From positions 1 through 13,794 of the forward strand of contig JAGZHZ010000044.1 in NCBI GenBank assembly GCA_018366495.1: 13,794 nt of DNA, given 5' to 3'. This stretch comes from Clostridiales bacterium. GTDB taxonomy: Bacteria; Bacillota; Clostridia; Lachnospirales; Lachnospiraceae. This document shows, piece after piece, positions 1 to 6,472 of the stretch. A program made the translations under genes and the position numbers. Each line of letters begins with the position of its first letter. The first letter of the stretch is position 1. The notes under the pieces are model-generated. The model worked only from the letters and a program-made list of their open reading frames with translations, was not told the origin of the DNA and searched no databases.

Positions 1-27
1 GTAGAGGCGTTGTGGCAACGCCTATGA
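1..27 (+). CDS. tnpB: Possible C-terminal tail of TnpB (partial, starts outside window)
   Basis: Frame 1 from the first base reads VEALWQRL and stops at TGA (25-27). In IS605-type elements tnpB is read toward the right end, and its stop codon falls shortly before or inside the terminal hairpins, which fits this position and strand. Only eight residues are visible and none is diagnostic of TnpB, so the call rests on context alone. Confidence 0.35.
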   Translation, partial: VEALWQRL

Positions 28-99
28 GAATACGTGTGGTCTAATAGTCACGCGCTATTCTCATGAAGCCCCCACTTCTGTAAGTGGTGGGTAGTTCAC
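1..99 (+). mobile_element. Right end of an IS200/IS605-type insertion sequence (rest lies left of the window)
   Basis: The stretch has the subterminal hairpins expected of an IS200/IS605-family right end. The first is a perfect GGCGTTG/CAACGCC stem (6-12 with 16-22). The second is a long stem, ATGAGAATA with TATTCTCAT (24-32 with 56-64). The third is the terminal hairpin CCACTT/AAGTGG (72-77 with 82-87), followed by TAGTTCAC ending at 99. From memory of the family, the motif of a CCCCCAC hairpin followed by GTAGTTCAC is typical of clostridial IS605 right ends, and TTCAC marks the cleavage position. The element ends 9 bases before the stop codon of the neighbouring ATPase gene and leaves that gene intact. 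The exact end at 99 is inferred from the motif; the left end is outside the window. Confidence 0.8.
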
Positions 100-108
100 T
101 GTATCTGA

Positions 109-1659
109 TTACGCTTCCTCTCTGATAATCTCCTGAAGAAGCTCTCTTTCCCTTTTGTGACATGTAAAAAGCAATACCTGACGATTGCTGTAGAACAGCC
201 AGCGCAGTACTTCCTTCAGTCTTCTGTCATCATACATGACAAACACATCATCCAGAATCACTGGCAGTTTCTCTTCCTGAAAGAAAAATTCTCCAATTGC
301 CATACGAAGCGCAAAATAGATCTGATCCATTGTTCCTCTGCTGACCTGATACAGATAGAGCAAATGATCTCCAGCGTCAATCCGAATATTTAATTTTTCA
401 TCCAGAAAAATTTTTGTATATCGTCCTCTTGTAATTCTGGCAAGAATATCTGACACCGTCTCATTCAGATTTTCACTGAATTCCTGATACATCTGACTCG
501 ACAGTTCTCGGATTGTGTTCTCCGCAATCTGAAGCCCTGCTATTTTTCGATCCATAATCCGATCCTGCTCGCTCTCCTCACCGGCTTCCGCCAGAACTTC
601 TCTCATATTTCCAAGCTGCATCATCCGCTCCCGGATTTCCTCCTGAAAAATTTCCTGCTTTCCATTCAGCTTTTCTTCTTCCAGTTCCATCTTCTTTATG
701 ATCTCTTCTTCTTTTCGCTGCTGATCCAGATTTCTTTTTTCGGCCCTCTGCTTTTTCGTCTGAATCTGCAGGAAGAGAATTACCAGCACAATCAGATCTA
801 CTCCTGCCACGACCGCAAGAAACCACGGCGAGAAATCCAGAATCGAAATCATCACTGCCAGTCCGCCAAACAAAACCTGAAACAAGACTGCTGCCATCCA
901 CAGTCCCATATTCTTCTCCGGCTTTCTCTCTGTTTCCTGCCGTGAATGAATAAACTGTGATCTTCTATCCCTTTTCTGAATCAGCTGACCATTCTGTTCT
1001 TCTACAAGAGCCCTCAGCTCAGACAGCACCTTTTCTGTCTTCTGTATCTTTTCTTTTGTCTGCTTAATCTTTTCTGTTTTTTCATCTTGTTGCTGTTTTC
1101 TTTTTCTCTCAAGGTCCTGCCGTCTTTCTTTAAGCTGACTGAGCGCTTCCCTCACATTCAGCTCCCCTGTTCCTTCTTCCTGATAATTTGTGACGAAGTT
1201 GCGGATTTCATCCGCCAGTTCTGACGCGGTCTCACTGCTTCTCTGTCCCACAAAAACGGTATTGCAAAACGCCGCCTCACTGAATCCGTCAAGCAGTTCC
1301 CGAATATGTTCCTGATCCGCCGGCAGTTCCACGCCGTCCGTCTCACAAAAAAGTTCCGCACTTTTTTCTTTCTCACTGAAGTTTCTTGTAAGACGATATA
1401 CCTTCTGCCGGCTCTCAAAACGGATGGTACCTGCATAATAGGAAGGATTATCCCATGGCTCGTGTAAAATGTATTCATTATTTTTAGAGGCTCTCCCTCT
1501 TTCTTTTTCCATTCCAAACAGAATTGCCCGGATAAAAGCGTGCAAAGTTGATTTGCCCATCTCATTTTCTCCGTAAAGAATGTTCACTCCGCCGTGAAAA
1601 CGAATGCTTTGATTCCGAAACTTTCCAAAATGTTTGATTTGAAGCTCCTTAATTTCCAT
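109..1659 (-). CDS. SbcC/YhaN-like AAA ATPase with a membrane hairpin inside its coiled coil
   Basis: This 516-residue SMC/Rad50-type ATPase probably works with the adjacent nuclease in DNA end processing or repair. Counting from the chosen start, the Walker A motif GENEMGKST is at about 30-38. A long charged coiled coil follows, then two hydrophobic helices at about 252-273 and 278-297, then a second coiled coil. The signature motif region (VSRGTMDQIYFALRMAI) is at about 439-455, the Walker B motif (LPVILDDVFVMYDD) at about 465-478 and FTCHKRE near 498. The start at 1659 was chosen over the in-frame ATG at 1704 because AGGTAGGGAG precedes it and it lies 7 bases after the nuclease stop codon. 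The protein is much shorter than SbcC (about 1,000 residues) or YhaN (about 960). The transmembrane pair resembles YhaN and suggests the complex is tethered to the membrane. The family assignment is firm; the function is inferred. Confidence 0.88.
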   Translation of the reverse strand: MEIKELQIKHFGKFRNQSIRFHGGVNILYGENEMGKSTLHAFIRAILFGMEKERGRASKNNEYILHEPWDNPSYYAGTIRFESRQKVYRLTRNFSEKEKSAELFCETDGVELPADQEHIRELLDGFSEAAFCNTVFVGQRSSETASELADEIRNFVTNYQEEGTGELNVREALSQLKERRQDLERKRKQQQDEKTEKIKQTKEKIQKTEKVLSELRALVEEQNGQLIQKRDRRSQFIHSRQETERKPEKNMGLWMAAVLFQVLFGGLAVMISILDFSPWFLAVVAGVDLIVLVILFLQIQTKKQRAEKRNLDQQRKEEEIIKKMELEEEKLNGKQEIFQEEIRERMMQLGNMREVLAEAGEESEQDRIMDRKIAGLQIAENTIRELSSQMYQEFSENLNETVSDILARITRGRYTKIFLDEKLNIRIDAGDHLLYLYQVSRGTMDQIYFALRMAIGEFFFQEEKLPVILDDVFVMYDDRRLKEVLRWLFYSNRQVLLFTCHKRERELLQEIIREEA

Positions 1660-1666
1660 AAACTCC

Positions 1667-2722
1667 CTACCTCTTTGTGTCGAGCAGCGCATCGATTCCT
1701 GCATACAGTGCTTCTTTTTCCTCCTCGCTCAAAGCACCGGTCTGAAAATGACGAATATAACGGCCCAGCAGATTATTTCCATTTTGCGAAAGCAATTTTC
1801 GGAAGTTATAGACAGGGGTCGTTCGATCCGCAATCTCGACTATATTTCCAAACTGCCTGCATCCCTCTAAATCAAAATGCACAGCAGGGTCACGGACGCC
1901 GTCGATTAAAATTCTGTAAAAATGCTGTTTTCCTCTTTTCTGGATAATCTCATTTATCTGTTTTTTTAAATCCTGATCAGTAAAGCTTTCTGTGGAAGTC
2001 ACAGGTAAAATCAGATATTCTCTCTTTGCCCACGGCACAAATCGGATCTTCATTCTTCCATATGCATCCACATCCCCTTCTATGTAACCGTGAGGTCCAA
2101 GATCTGTCTTCTCCAGCGGTTCCAGAGAGCCGCTGTAATATGCCACACGGTCCACGACTGTCTGCGACTTGTGCTGATGGCCCATCGCCACATATTGAAA
2201 CCCCGCTTTTGCAAATTTCTTTTTATCAACCGGAATGTGCGTCTCATCTCCTCCATGCGCCAGTAAAATATGGAAGCATCCATTATTCTGCGGAAAAACA
2301 TTGTCATACAGCGGTTCTGTGATTTCTTTTTCAAAATAGCTCAATCCATATACTTCTGTGTTTAAATCTGGAAAATATATTCCGCTGCATTCTCTTGTAT
2401 TCAGCCAAAAGACATTCGAACTCCACTGAAATTTCAAATAGCAGGAATCCGGATGAAGATAATCATGCTCCCCCGCAATCAAGACAATCTTTGTCTGTGG
2501 AATCATAGAAAATAAATCATTGATTTCTTTGACTTCACGAAAAAGAGGCTGACGATGAAATAAATCACCGGCGATCAAAAGCAAGTCTACTTGCCTTTCT
2601 GATATCTTTTGAATGAATGCCCGGAAGCTCTTCCAAATCTCTTTCTGTCTCATCTCACTCCACGGAAAGCCCTGATCCGGTGAATCCCCCAGATGGACAT
2701 CCGAAATATGAAAAAATTTCAT
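1667..2722 (-). CDS. SbcD/YhaO-like metallophosphoesterase (DNA nuclease subunit)
   Basis: This 351-residue calcineurin-like phosphoesterase is the likely Mn-dependent nuclease partner of the downstream ATPase. Visible motifs are DVH (Asp8, His10), GD (Asp53), GEH (84-86), AHGG (His156) and GHQH (His182, His184). The third motif is normally GNHD or GNHE; here it reads GEHD, so the usual metal-contacting Asn is replaced by Glu. The start at 2722 has AGGAGG 8 bases upstream and opens directly with MKFFHISDVHLG. The longer in-frame ATG at 2866 would add 48 residues read through the neighbouring pseudogene and has no family likeness. It is 7 bases from the ATPase start, so the two are surely co-transcribed from the promoter at 2745-2773. 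It could also be annotated as a generic DNA repair exonuclease. Confidence 0.9.
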   Translation of the reverse strand: MKFFHISDVHLGDSPDQGFPWSEMRQKEIWKSFRAFIQKISERQVDLLLIAGDLFHRQPLFREVKEINDLFSMIPQTKIVLIAGEHDYLHPDSCYLKFQWSSNVFWLNTRECSGIYFPDLNTEVYGLSYFEKEITEPLYDNVFPQNNGCFHILLAHGGDETHIPVDKKKFAKAGFQYVAMGHQHKSQTVVDRVAYYSGSLEPLEKTDLGPHGYIEGDVDAYGRMKIRFVPWAKREYLILPVTSTESFTDQDLKKQINEIIQKRGKQHFYRILIDGVRDPAVHFDLEGCRQFGNIVEIADRTTPVYNFRKLLSQNGNNLLGRYIRHFQTGALSEEEKEALYAGIDALLDTKR

Positions 2723-2744
2723 TTTTCTATCCTCCTCTTTTTTT

Positions 2745-2773
2745 AATATATCATAACTCAAAATGTCTTTCAA
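2745..2773 (-). promoter_or_regulatory. Candidate sigma-A promoter for the nuclease/ATPase pair
   Basis: On the minus strand, TTGAAA (2768-2773) and TATATT (2745-2750) are separated by exactly 17 bases. The -10 element is 22 bases from the start codon at 2722, giving a very short leader that already contains the AGGAGG. Confidence 0.6.
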
Positions 2774-2786
2774 GTTTCTGTACTTC

Positions 2787-3061
2787 TCACACCTGCGGCG
2801 GTATGACTCTCTGATACAGCAGCGTATGGCGTTCGTCCAGTTCAATATCGTCATGAAAATGACCAAAGTACCAGTGACTGTAATCCAGTTTTTCTGAAAT
2901 CTCCTGTAAAAAATCTGTAAACGTATCTACTCTTTCTTCTCTTCTCAGTCTCCGCATATAATCAGATAATCTTGTTTCGTAGCACGTTCTTTCGGCAGAT
3001 TTCTGTTTCTCAGTTTTTTCATATCAATCGGACAATGTGTATCTCCTGTCAAATAAATCAC
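2787..3061 (-). pseudogene. Metallophosphoesterase remnant with an internal deletion
   Basis: Two pieces of one phosphoesterase are visible on the minus strand in different frames. The N-terminal piece (about 3061 down to 2950) reads VIYLTGDTHCPID, later YLIICGD, and then hits a stop; these are motifs I and II of a calcineurin-like phosphoesterase. The C-terminal piece (about 2940 down to 2787) contains DTFTDFLQEI, DYSHWYFGHFHDD and ends IPPQV-stop; FGHFHDD is the last metal-binding motif. The GNH motif and the middle of the protein are missing, so several hundred bases have been lost and the frame is broken at the joint. N-terminal reading can be extended to about 3094 without a good start codon or ribosome binding site. 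It is a different family member from the SbcD-like gene next to it. Confidence 0.82.
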
Positions 3062-3098
3062 ATTTTTCCTTTCCGGTTCAAAAAAATCTGATACTCAC

Positions 3099-3147
3099 AA
3101 AAATTCAGGAGAGAACGGGATAAAATTCCATCTCCCGCTCTCTCCTG
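3099..3147 (-). terminator. Rho-independent terminator of metY
   Basis: A 15-base stem (3106-3120 with 3133-3147, one G-U pair) with a 12-base loop is followed on the minus strand by AATTTTTG. It lies about 50 bases beyond the metY stop codon. Confidence 0.88.
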
Positions 3148-3199
3148 TCTCTTTTGTCTTTTATTGCTGAGCTGCCTTTACTTTTTCTTTTGCGGTCTA

Positions 3200-4483
3200 T
3201 TATACAAGGTCTAATGCCTGACTTAAGTCTGCAATGATATCATCTGGATGTTCAATTCCAATTGACAGACGAATCATTCCCGGTGATACGCCGGCCTCAG
3301 CCAGCTGCTGGTCGTTCATCTGTCTGTGTGTATGGCTTGCCGGATGCAGAACGCTTGTTCTGGCATCTGCAACGTGTGTGACGATCGCCGCCATCTTCAA
3401 TCCATCCATGAATTTTACAGCTGCCTCTCTTCCGCCTTTTAACTCAAAAGAAATCACACCGCACGTTCCATTCGGCATATATTTCTTTGCCAGTTCATGA
3501 TATTTATCTGTCGGAAGTCCGGCATAGTTGACATGGGATACTTTCTCATGCGCATTTAAAAATTCTGCTACCTTCTGCGCATTGCTGCAGTGGCGCTCTA
3601 CTCGAAGAGGCAAAGTCTCCAGACCAACATTCAGCAGGAAACAGTTCATAGGCGCTGGAATTGATCCCAGATCACGCATCAGCTGAACTGTTGCCTTTGT
3701 AATATATGCTTTCTTTCCAAATTTTTTCGTGTATACAACACCGTGGTAGGACTCATCCGGAAGGGTCAGTCCATGATATTTGTCTCCGTATGCTTCCCAA
3801 TCAAAATTTCCGCTGTCCACGATTGCTCCTCCGACTTGCATCGCATGACCGTCCATATATTTTGTTGTGGAATGTGTCACAATATCTGCTCCCCACTCAA
3901 ATGGACGACAGTTGACCGGTGTGGCAAACGTATTATCCACGATCAGCGGCACGCCATGCTCATGTGCAACCTTTGCAAATTTTTCAATGTCAAGGACAAC
4001 AAGCGCCGGGTTTGCGATCGTCTCTGCAAACAATACTTTCGTGTTCGTACGGAATGCCTTGGCAATCTCTTCTTCAGAAGCATCTGCATCCACAAATGTA
4101 CAGTCGATTCCCAATTTTTTCATTGTAACTCCAAATAAGTTAAACGTTCCGCCATAAACTGCAGCCGCACATACAATGTGATCCCCTGCTTCACAGATAT
4201 TAAAGACAGCATAGAAGTTTGCAGCCTGTCCGGAAGAAGTCAGAACCGCAGCCACACCGTCTTCCAGATCAGCGATTTTTGCAGCCACCGCGTCATTTGT
4301 CGGATTCTGAAGACGGGTATAAAAATACCCTTCTTCTTCCAGGTCAAATAACTTTCCCATCTCATCTGTCGTATCATATTTAAATGTTGTACTCTGATAA
4401 ATCGGCAGGACTCTCGGCTCACCTTTTTTCGGCTTCCATCCCGACTGTATACATTTTGTCTCAATCTTATACTGATTGCTCAT
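3200..4483 (-). CDS. metY: O-acetylhomoserine sulfhydrylase (PLP-dependent)
   Basis: This 427-residue Cys/Met-metabolism PLP enzyme most likely makes homocysteine from O-acetylhomoserine and sulfide in the cytoplasm, the direct sulfhydrylation route to methionine. The PLP lysine is Lys208 in the motif THSTTKYMDGH. The N-terminal IYQSTTF, the YTRLQNPT motif, SSGQAA and the VDNTFATP segment (with the PLP-binding Asp) are all in place. The length and the extended middle part fit MetY better than the shorter MetB/MetC (about 380-400 residues). The start at 4483 follows GAGGAGGAA at good spacing; the ATG at 4501 has none. It has its own promoter and terminator and is a single-gene unit. Related cystathionine gamma-synthases or methionine gamma-lyases are the main alternatives. 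Confidence 0.92.
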   Translation of the reverse strand: MSNQYKIETKCIQSGWKPKKGEPRVLPIYQSTTFKYDTTDEMGKLFDLEEEGYFYTRLQNPTNDAVAAKIADLEDGVAAVLTSSGQAANFYAVFNICEAGDHIVCAAAVYGGTFNLFGVTMKKLGIDCTFVDADASEEEIAKAFRTNTKVLFAETIANPALVVLDIEKFAKVAHEHGVPLIVDNTFATPVNCRPFEWGADIVTHSTTKYMDGHAMQVGGAIVDSGNFDWEAYGDKYHGLTLPDESYHGVVYTKKFGKKAYITKATVQLMRDLGSIPAPMNCFLLNVGLETLPLRVERHCSNAQKVAEFLNAHEKVSHVNYAGLPTDKYHELAKKYMPNGTCGVISFELKGGREAAVKFMDGLKMAAIVTHVADARTSVLHPASHTHRQMNDQQLAEAGVSPGMIRLSIGIEHPDDIIADLSQALDLV

Positions 4484-4588
4484 AAAAAAGTTCCTCCTCA
4501 CCTTTCCTCCCCAGACGGATCTTCATCATCCGCTGAAAGATTCCAGCTTATCATGCAAAATTAAATTGCTTTGTATTATTTGGTTTTT

Positions 4589-4617
4589 AGTATAGCACAC
4601 TGCATTCTAAATTTCTA
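4589..4617 (-). promoter_or_regulatory. Candidate extended -10 promoter of metY
   Basis: On the minus strand TGCTATACT forms an extended -10 element (TATACT at 4589-4594). The -35 is weak (TAGAAA, 4612-4617) with a 17-base spacer. The resulting leader of about 100 bases contains only two short hairpins. I see no SAM-I riboswitch or T-box, both of which would need more room. Confidence 0.5.
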
Positions 4618-4659
4618 TGATAATTTTACCAATTCACTCTGATGAATTATCCCAAAAAG

Positions 4660-4800
4660 AAATGTTTCATTATAACCAGCAACAAGCGTACCTATATCAT
4701 GAGCGATACAGTAATTGATAATTTTGCGAGCTGTCTAATTCATATAGTCATTGATTTAAGAACCATTCACTTCTTTTAGTATTTGCTGTGCCACATTGGA
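4660..4800 (-). pseudogene. IS605-type tnpB fossil
   Basis: The minus strand from 4755 to 4660 reads INDYMN, a stop, then TARKIINYCIAHDIG and TLVAGYNETF. This is the well-conserved TnpB segment usually seen as NDYMNKTA..I..YC..H.IG.LV.GYN..F. Just upstream, about 4790-4751 in another frame, TKRSEWFLNQ may be the preceding part of the same protein. In-frame stops and the lack of everything else show it is dead. No terminal hairpins like those at 1-99 are visible here. Confidence 0.75.
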
Positions 4801-4818
4801 ATTCTGGCTGAAAATTTA

Positions 4819-4867
4819 TAAAAAAACAGTGGACCCGGTTTATTTTTCATACCGGAAGACCACTGTT
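4819..4867 (-). terminator. Rho-independent terminator of the GerMN gene
   Basis: An 8-base outer stem (4825-4832 with 4860-4867) and an inner CCGGT/ACCGG stem (4835-4839 with 4851-4855) are followed on the minus strand by a run of seven T. It lies 25 bases beyond the stop codon at 4892. Confidence 0.9.
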
Positions 4868-4891
4868 CCTCTGTCAAAAAGAACTATAAAT

Positions 4892-5911
4892 TTAATCTAC
4901 AAAGTAAAATTCGTCTGTCATCATCTGCAGTTGTCCCCACAGACTGCCGTCACTTTCTGCACAGCTTATCTCTATGCGATATGTAAACCCATTGTGATCG
5001 CACAGATAAATTTCACCCTTTCTTCCTTCATTCTGCATATAGGAGAAAAAGACGCCTCTTTCCTGATTTTTCCCGAAAGTTTTAGCTGTATCTTCCAAAT
5101 CTGCACCTGGAATCTCTGCCTGAATATCCTTTGCCACTGTCTGTATGCTTTCTTCTGTACGGGTCACTTTCAAAGACGCCTTCTTTTTTATTTCTTCCGT
5201 ACTTTTCAGATCAGAAAAAACCACTTCGTTATCATTCTCTTTTACATGTGCAAAATTGTGTTCATCATATACTGTAGCAAATCCCAGATCGCTGTACATT
5301 TTCAGAACTTCCACTGTCTCGTCCGTTCCGCCCGGCACCGGATAGGTGACATTCAGACGCTGCTGTACTTGACCGTAAAAGTTCTGATACTTGTCATATA
5401 CGACATGTCCGCTCTCCAGAGGACTTCCTTCCACTGTAATCTTTACGGCATCCACTTGATATGCCATTAAAAAGGTATTGATCACACTGCCCATAAAGAT
5501 TCGTTCCCCTGATGTTCCAAGACTGAACAACGTCTCACGAAATTTCTCATTAAAATCCAGATCCATCAGTTCTTTTCCGTCTTCTGTTCTTTTTTTCAAG
5601 GAGAGTACTTCCGTTCCCGGCTCTAAAATTCCCTGTTCCGTCAGAGCTGCTGTCAAATTCTCAGGAGTGATCTGCGGGACTTTTACTTCTCTCTTGATAA
5701 TAAATTCTGCATTCTGATCCCCATAATAGAGATCAATCGTCTCTCCGGACGCATTCGCAGCAGTCTGTAATAAAGACATCTTTTCTTCTTTTTCTTCCTG
5801 TTTTTCCTGTTTTATTTCCTTCGCAAATACAACAGCTGCAACGACTAGAATTAAAAGCAGTATAATCATTCCTGCTTTAAACCATGGAGAAGTTTTTCTT
5901 TTTTTCTGCAT
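4892..5911 (-). CDS. GerMN-domain membrane-anchored protein
   Basis: This 339-residue protein has a basic N-terminus, one hydrophobic helix at about 13-30, and a charged linker (about 31-45). A GerMN domain at about 58-178 follows, recognisable by DLYYGDQNAEF, the LDFNEKF segment and INTFLMAYQVDAVKITVEG. The domain is named after the germination and sporulation protein GerM. The protein is most likely anchored by its N-terminal helix with the rest outside the cytoplasm. Residues about 198-339 form a second region that I do not recognise. There is no lipobox Cys, so it is not a lipoprotein. The start has AAAGGAGA upstream and a strong promoter at 5946-5974. It is a single-gene unit; a role in cell envelope or spore function is possible but not shown. 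Confidence 0.85.
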   Translation of the reverse strand: MQKKRKTSPWFKAGMIILLLILVVAAVVFAKEIKQEKQEEKEEKMSLLQTAANASGETIDLYYGDQNAEFIIKREVKVPQITPENLTAALTEQGILEPGTEVLSLKKRTEDGKELMDLDFNEKFRETLFSLGTSGERIFMGSVINTFLMAYQVDAVKITVEGSPLESGHVVYDKYQNFYGQVQQRLNVTYPVPGGTDETVEVLKMYSDLGFATVYDEHNFAHVKENDNEVVFSDLKSTEEIKKKASLKVTRTEESIQTVAKDIQAEIPGADLEDTAKTFGKNQERGVFFSYMQNEGRKGEIYLCDHNGFTYRIEISCAESDGSLWGQLQMMTDEFYFVD

Positions 5912-5945
5912 AGGACTCTCCTTTCCGTATCATTTTTATATAATT

Positions 5946-5974
5946 AGAATATCACAGGCAGAAAAAAAATACAA
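5946..5974 (-). promoter_or_regulatory. Promoter of the GerMN gene
   Basis: On the minus strand TTGTAT (5969-5974) and TATTCT (5946-5951) are spaced by 17 bases, with a run of T inside the spacer. The start codon is 35 bases downstream. Confidence 0.65.
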
Positions 5975-6019
5975 TAAAACTCTTTCTTCTCTTTTATTTT
6001 ATCTATTTTTTATCTTGCC

Positions 6020-6346
6020 TTATTCTTTTCTCAAAATCTCTTTCGGCGGTTCAATTTCATCTGCGATTGTGTGTTCCGTCAGCTCTGATAAAAGTTTAAT
6101 CTTTTTATTCAGAATCGGACGCATACAATTTGGAACATGTTCCTGATGTGCCCTGTGTATTGCCACACATTCCTTACAATTTCCATGGTAGCGGCAGGCT
6201 TTTTTGCACGGGCAGTGATCTTTTTCCTGATATTCTTCCCGAAATGCTGCTGCAAATTCTTCCTGAAGTTTTAATCCTTTTGCACGATCTCCTTCGTGGA
6301 ATGCTTTCATTGCTTCTTTTTCCTTTGGATTTCCTTCTATTATCAT
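6020..6346 (-). CDS. Small Cys/His-rich protein, possibly metal-binding
   Basis: This soluble protein of 108 residues has no signal peptide. Its middle part carries a dense cluster of possible metal ligands: Cys45, Cys47, Cys51, His54, Cys57, Cys60, His64, His67, His70 and Cys74, within CPCKKACRYHGNCKEC and what follows. From memory, similar CPC...C..HG.C..C cores occur in short uncharacterised clostridial proteins. The flanks are charged and likely helical. The start at 6346 has GGAGG at good spacing and a near-consensus promoter at 6385-6413. It sits immediately downstream of the selenium-locus LysR gene on the same strand but has its own promoter, so a link to selenium is only positional. 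I do not know its function. Confidence 0.75.
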   Translation of the reverse strand: MIIEGNPKEKEAMKAFHEGDRAKGLKLQEEFAAAFREEYQEKDHCPCKKACRYHGNCKECVAIHRAHQEHVPNCMRPILNKKIKLLSELTEHTIADEIEPPKEILRKE

Positions 6347-6384
6347 ACTTTTTCCTCCATAGAATAATATTTGCCGACATTTCG

Positions 6385-6413
6385 ATTATATATTTCATAA
6401 TCCGCAAATACAA
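6385..6413 (-). promoter_or_regulatory. Promoter of the Cys/His-rich protein gene
   Basis: On the minus strand TTGTAT (6408-6413) and a perfect TATAAT (6385-6390) are separated by 17 bases, 39 bases before the start codon. Confidence 0.7.
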
Positions 6414-6472
6414 TCATATTTTTTTAAAAATTGCACCTGTTTTTCAAATTTCTCCCATCCTTCCTTTGAGAG

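Larger units (their letters stand above)
1..116 (+). ncRNA. Putative omegaRNA 3' part: scaffold hairpins plus guide segment
   Basis: TnpB nucleases are known to use an omegaRNA made from the transposon right end, with the guide supplied by the DNA just outside the element. Here the three hairpins at 6-22, 24-64 and 72-87 would be the scaffold. The guide would start at base 100 (TGTATCTGATTACGCT and onward) and so covers the last codons of the ATPase gene in antisense. The 5' end is outside the window, the 3' end is a guess of about 16 guide bases, and transcription is not shown. Confidence 0.55.

Noticed and set aside
2723..2866. 48-residue N-terminal extension of the SbcD-like gene from an ATG at 2866
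   Set aside because: It is read through the phosphoesterase relic in another frame, has no ribosome binding site or family likeness, and the ATG at 2722 has a perfect AGGAGG.
4484..4588. Possible SAM riboswitch or T-box in the metY leader
   Set aside because: The leader is only about 100 bases, shows two small hairpins and none of the conserved T-box or SAM-I cores, and has no terminator before the gene.
4796..5470. Long plus-strand open frame of 224 codons
   Set aside because: It is antisense to the well-supported GerMN gene, runs through that gene's terminator, and has no protein-like motifs or ribosome binding site.
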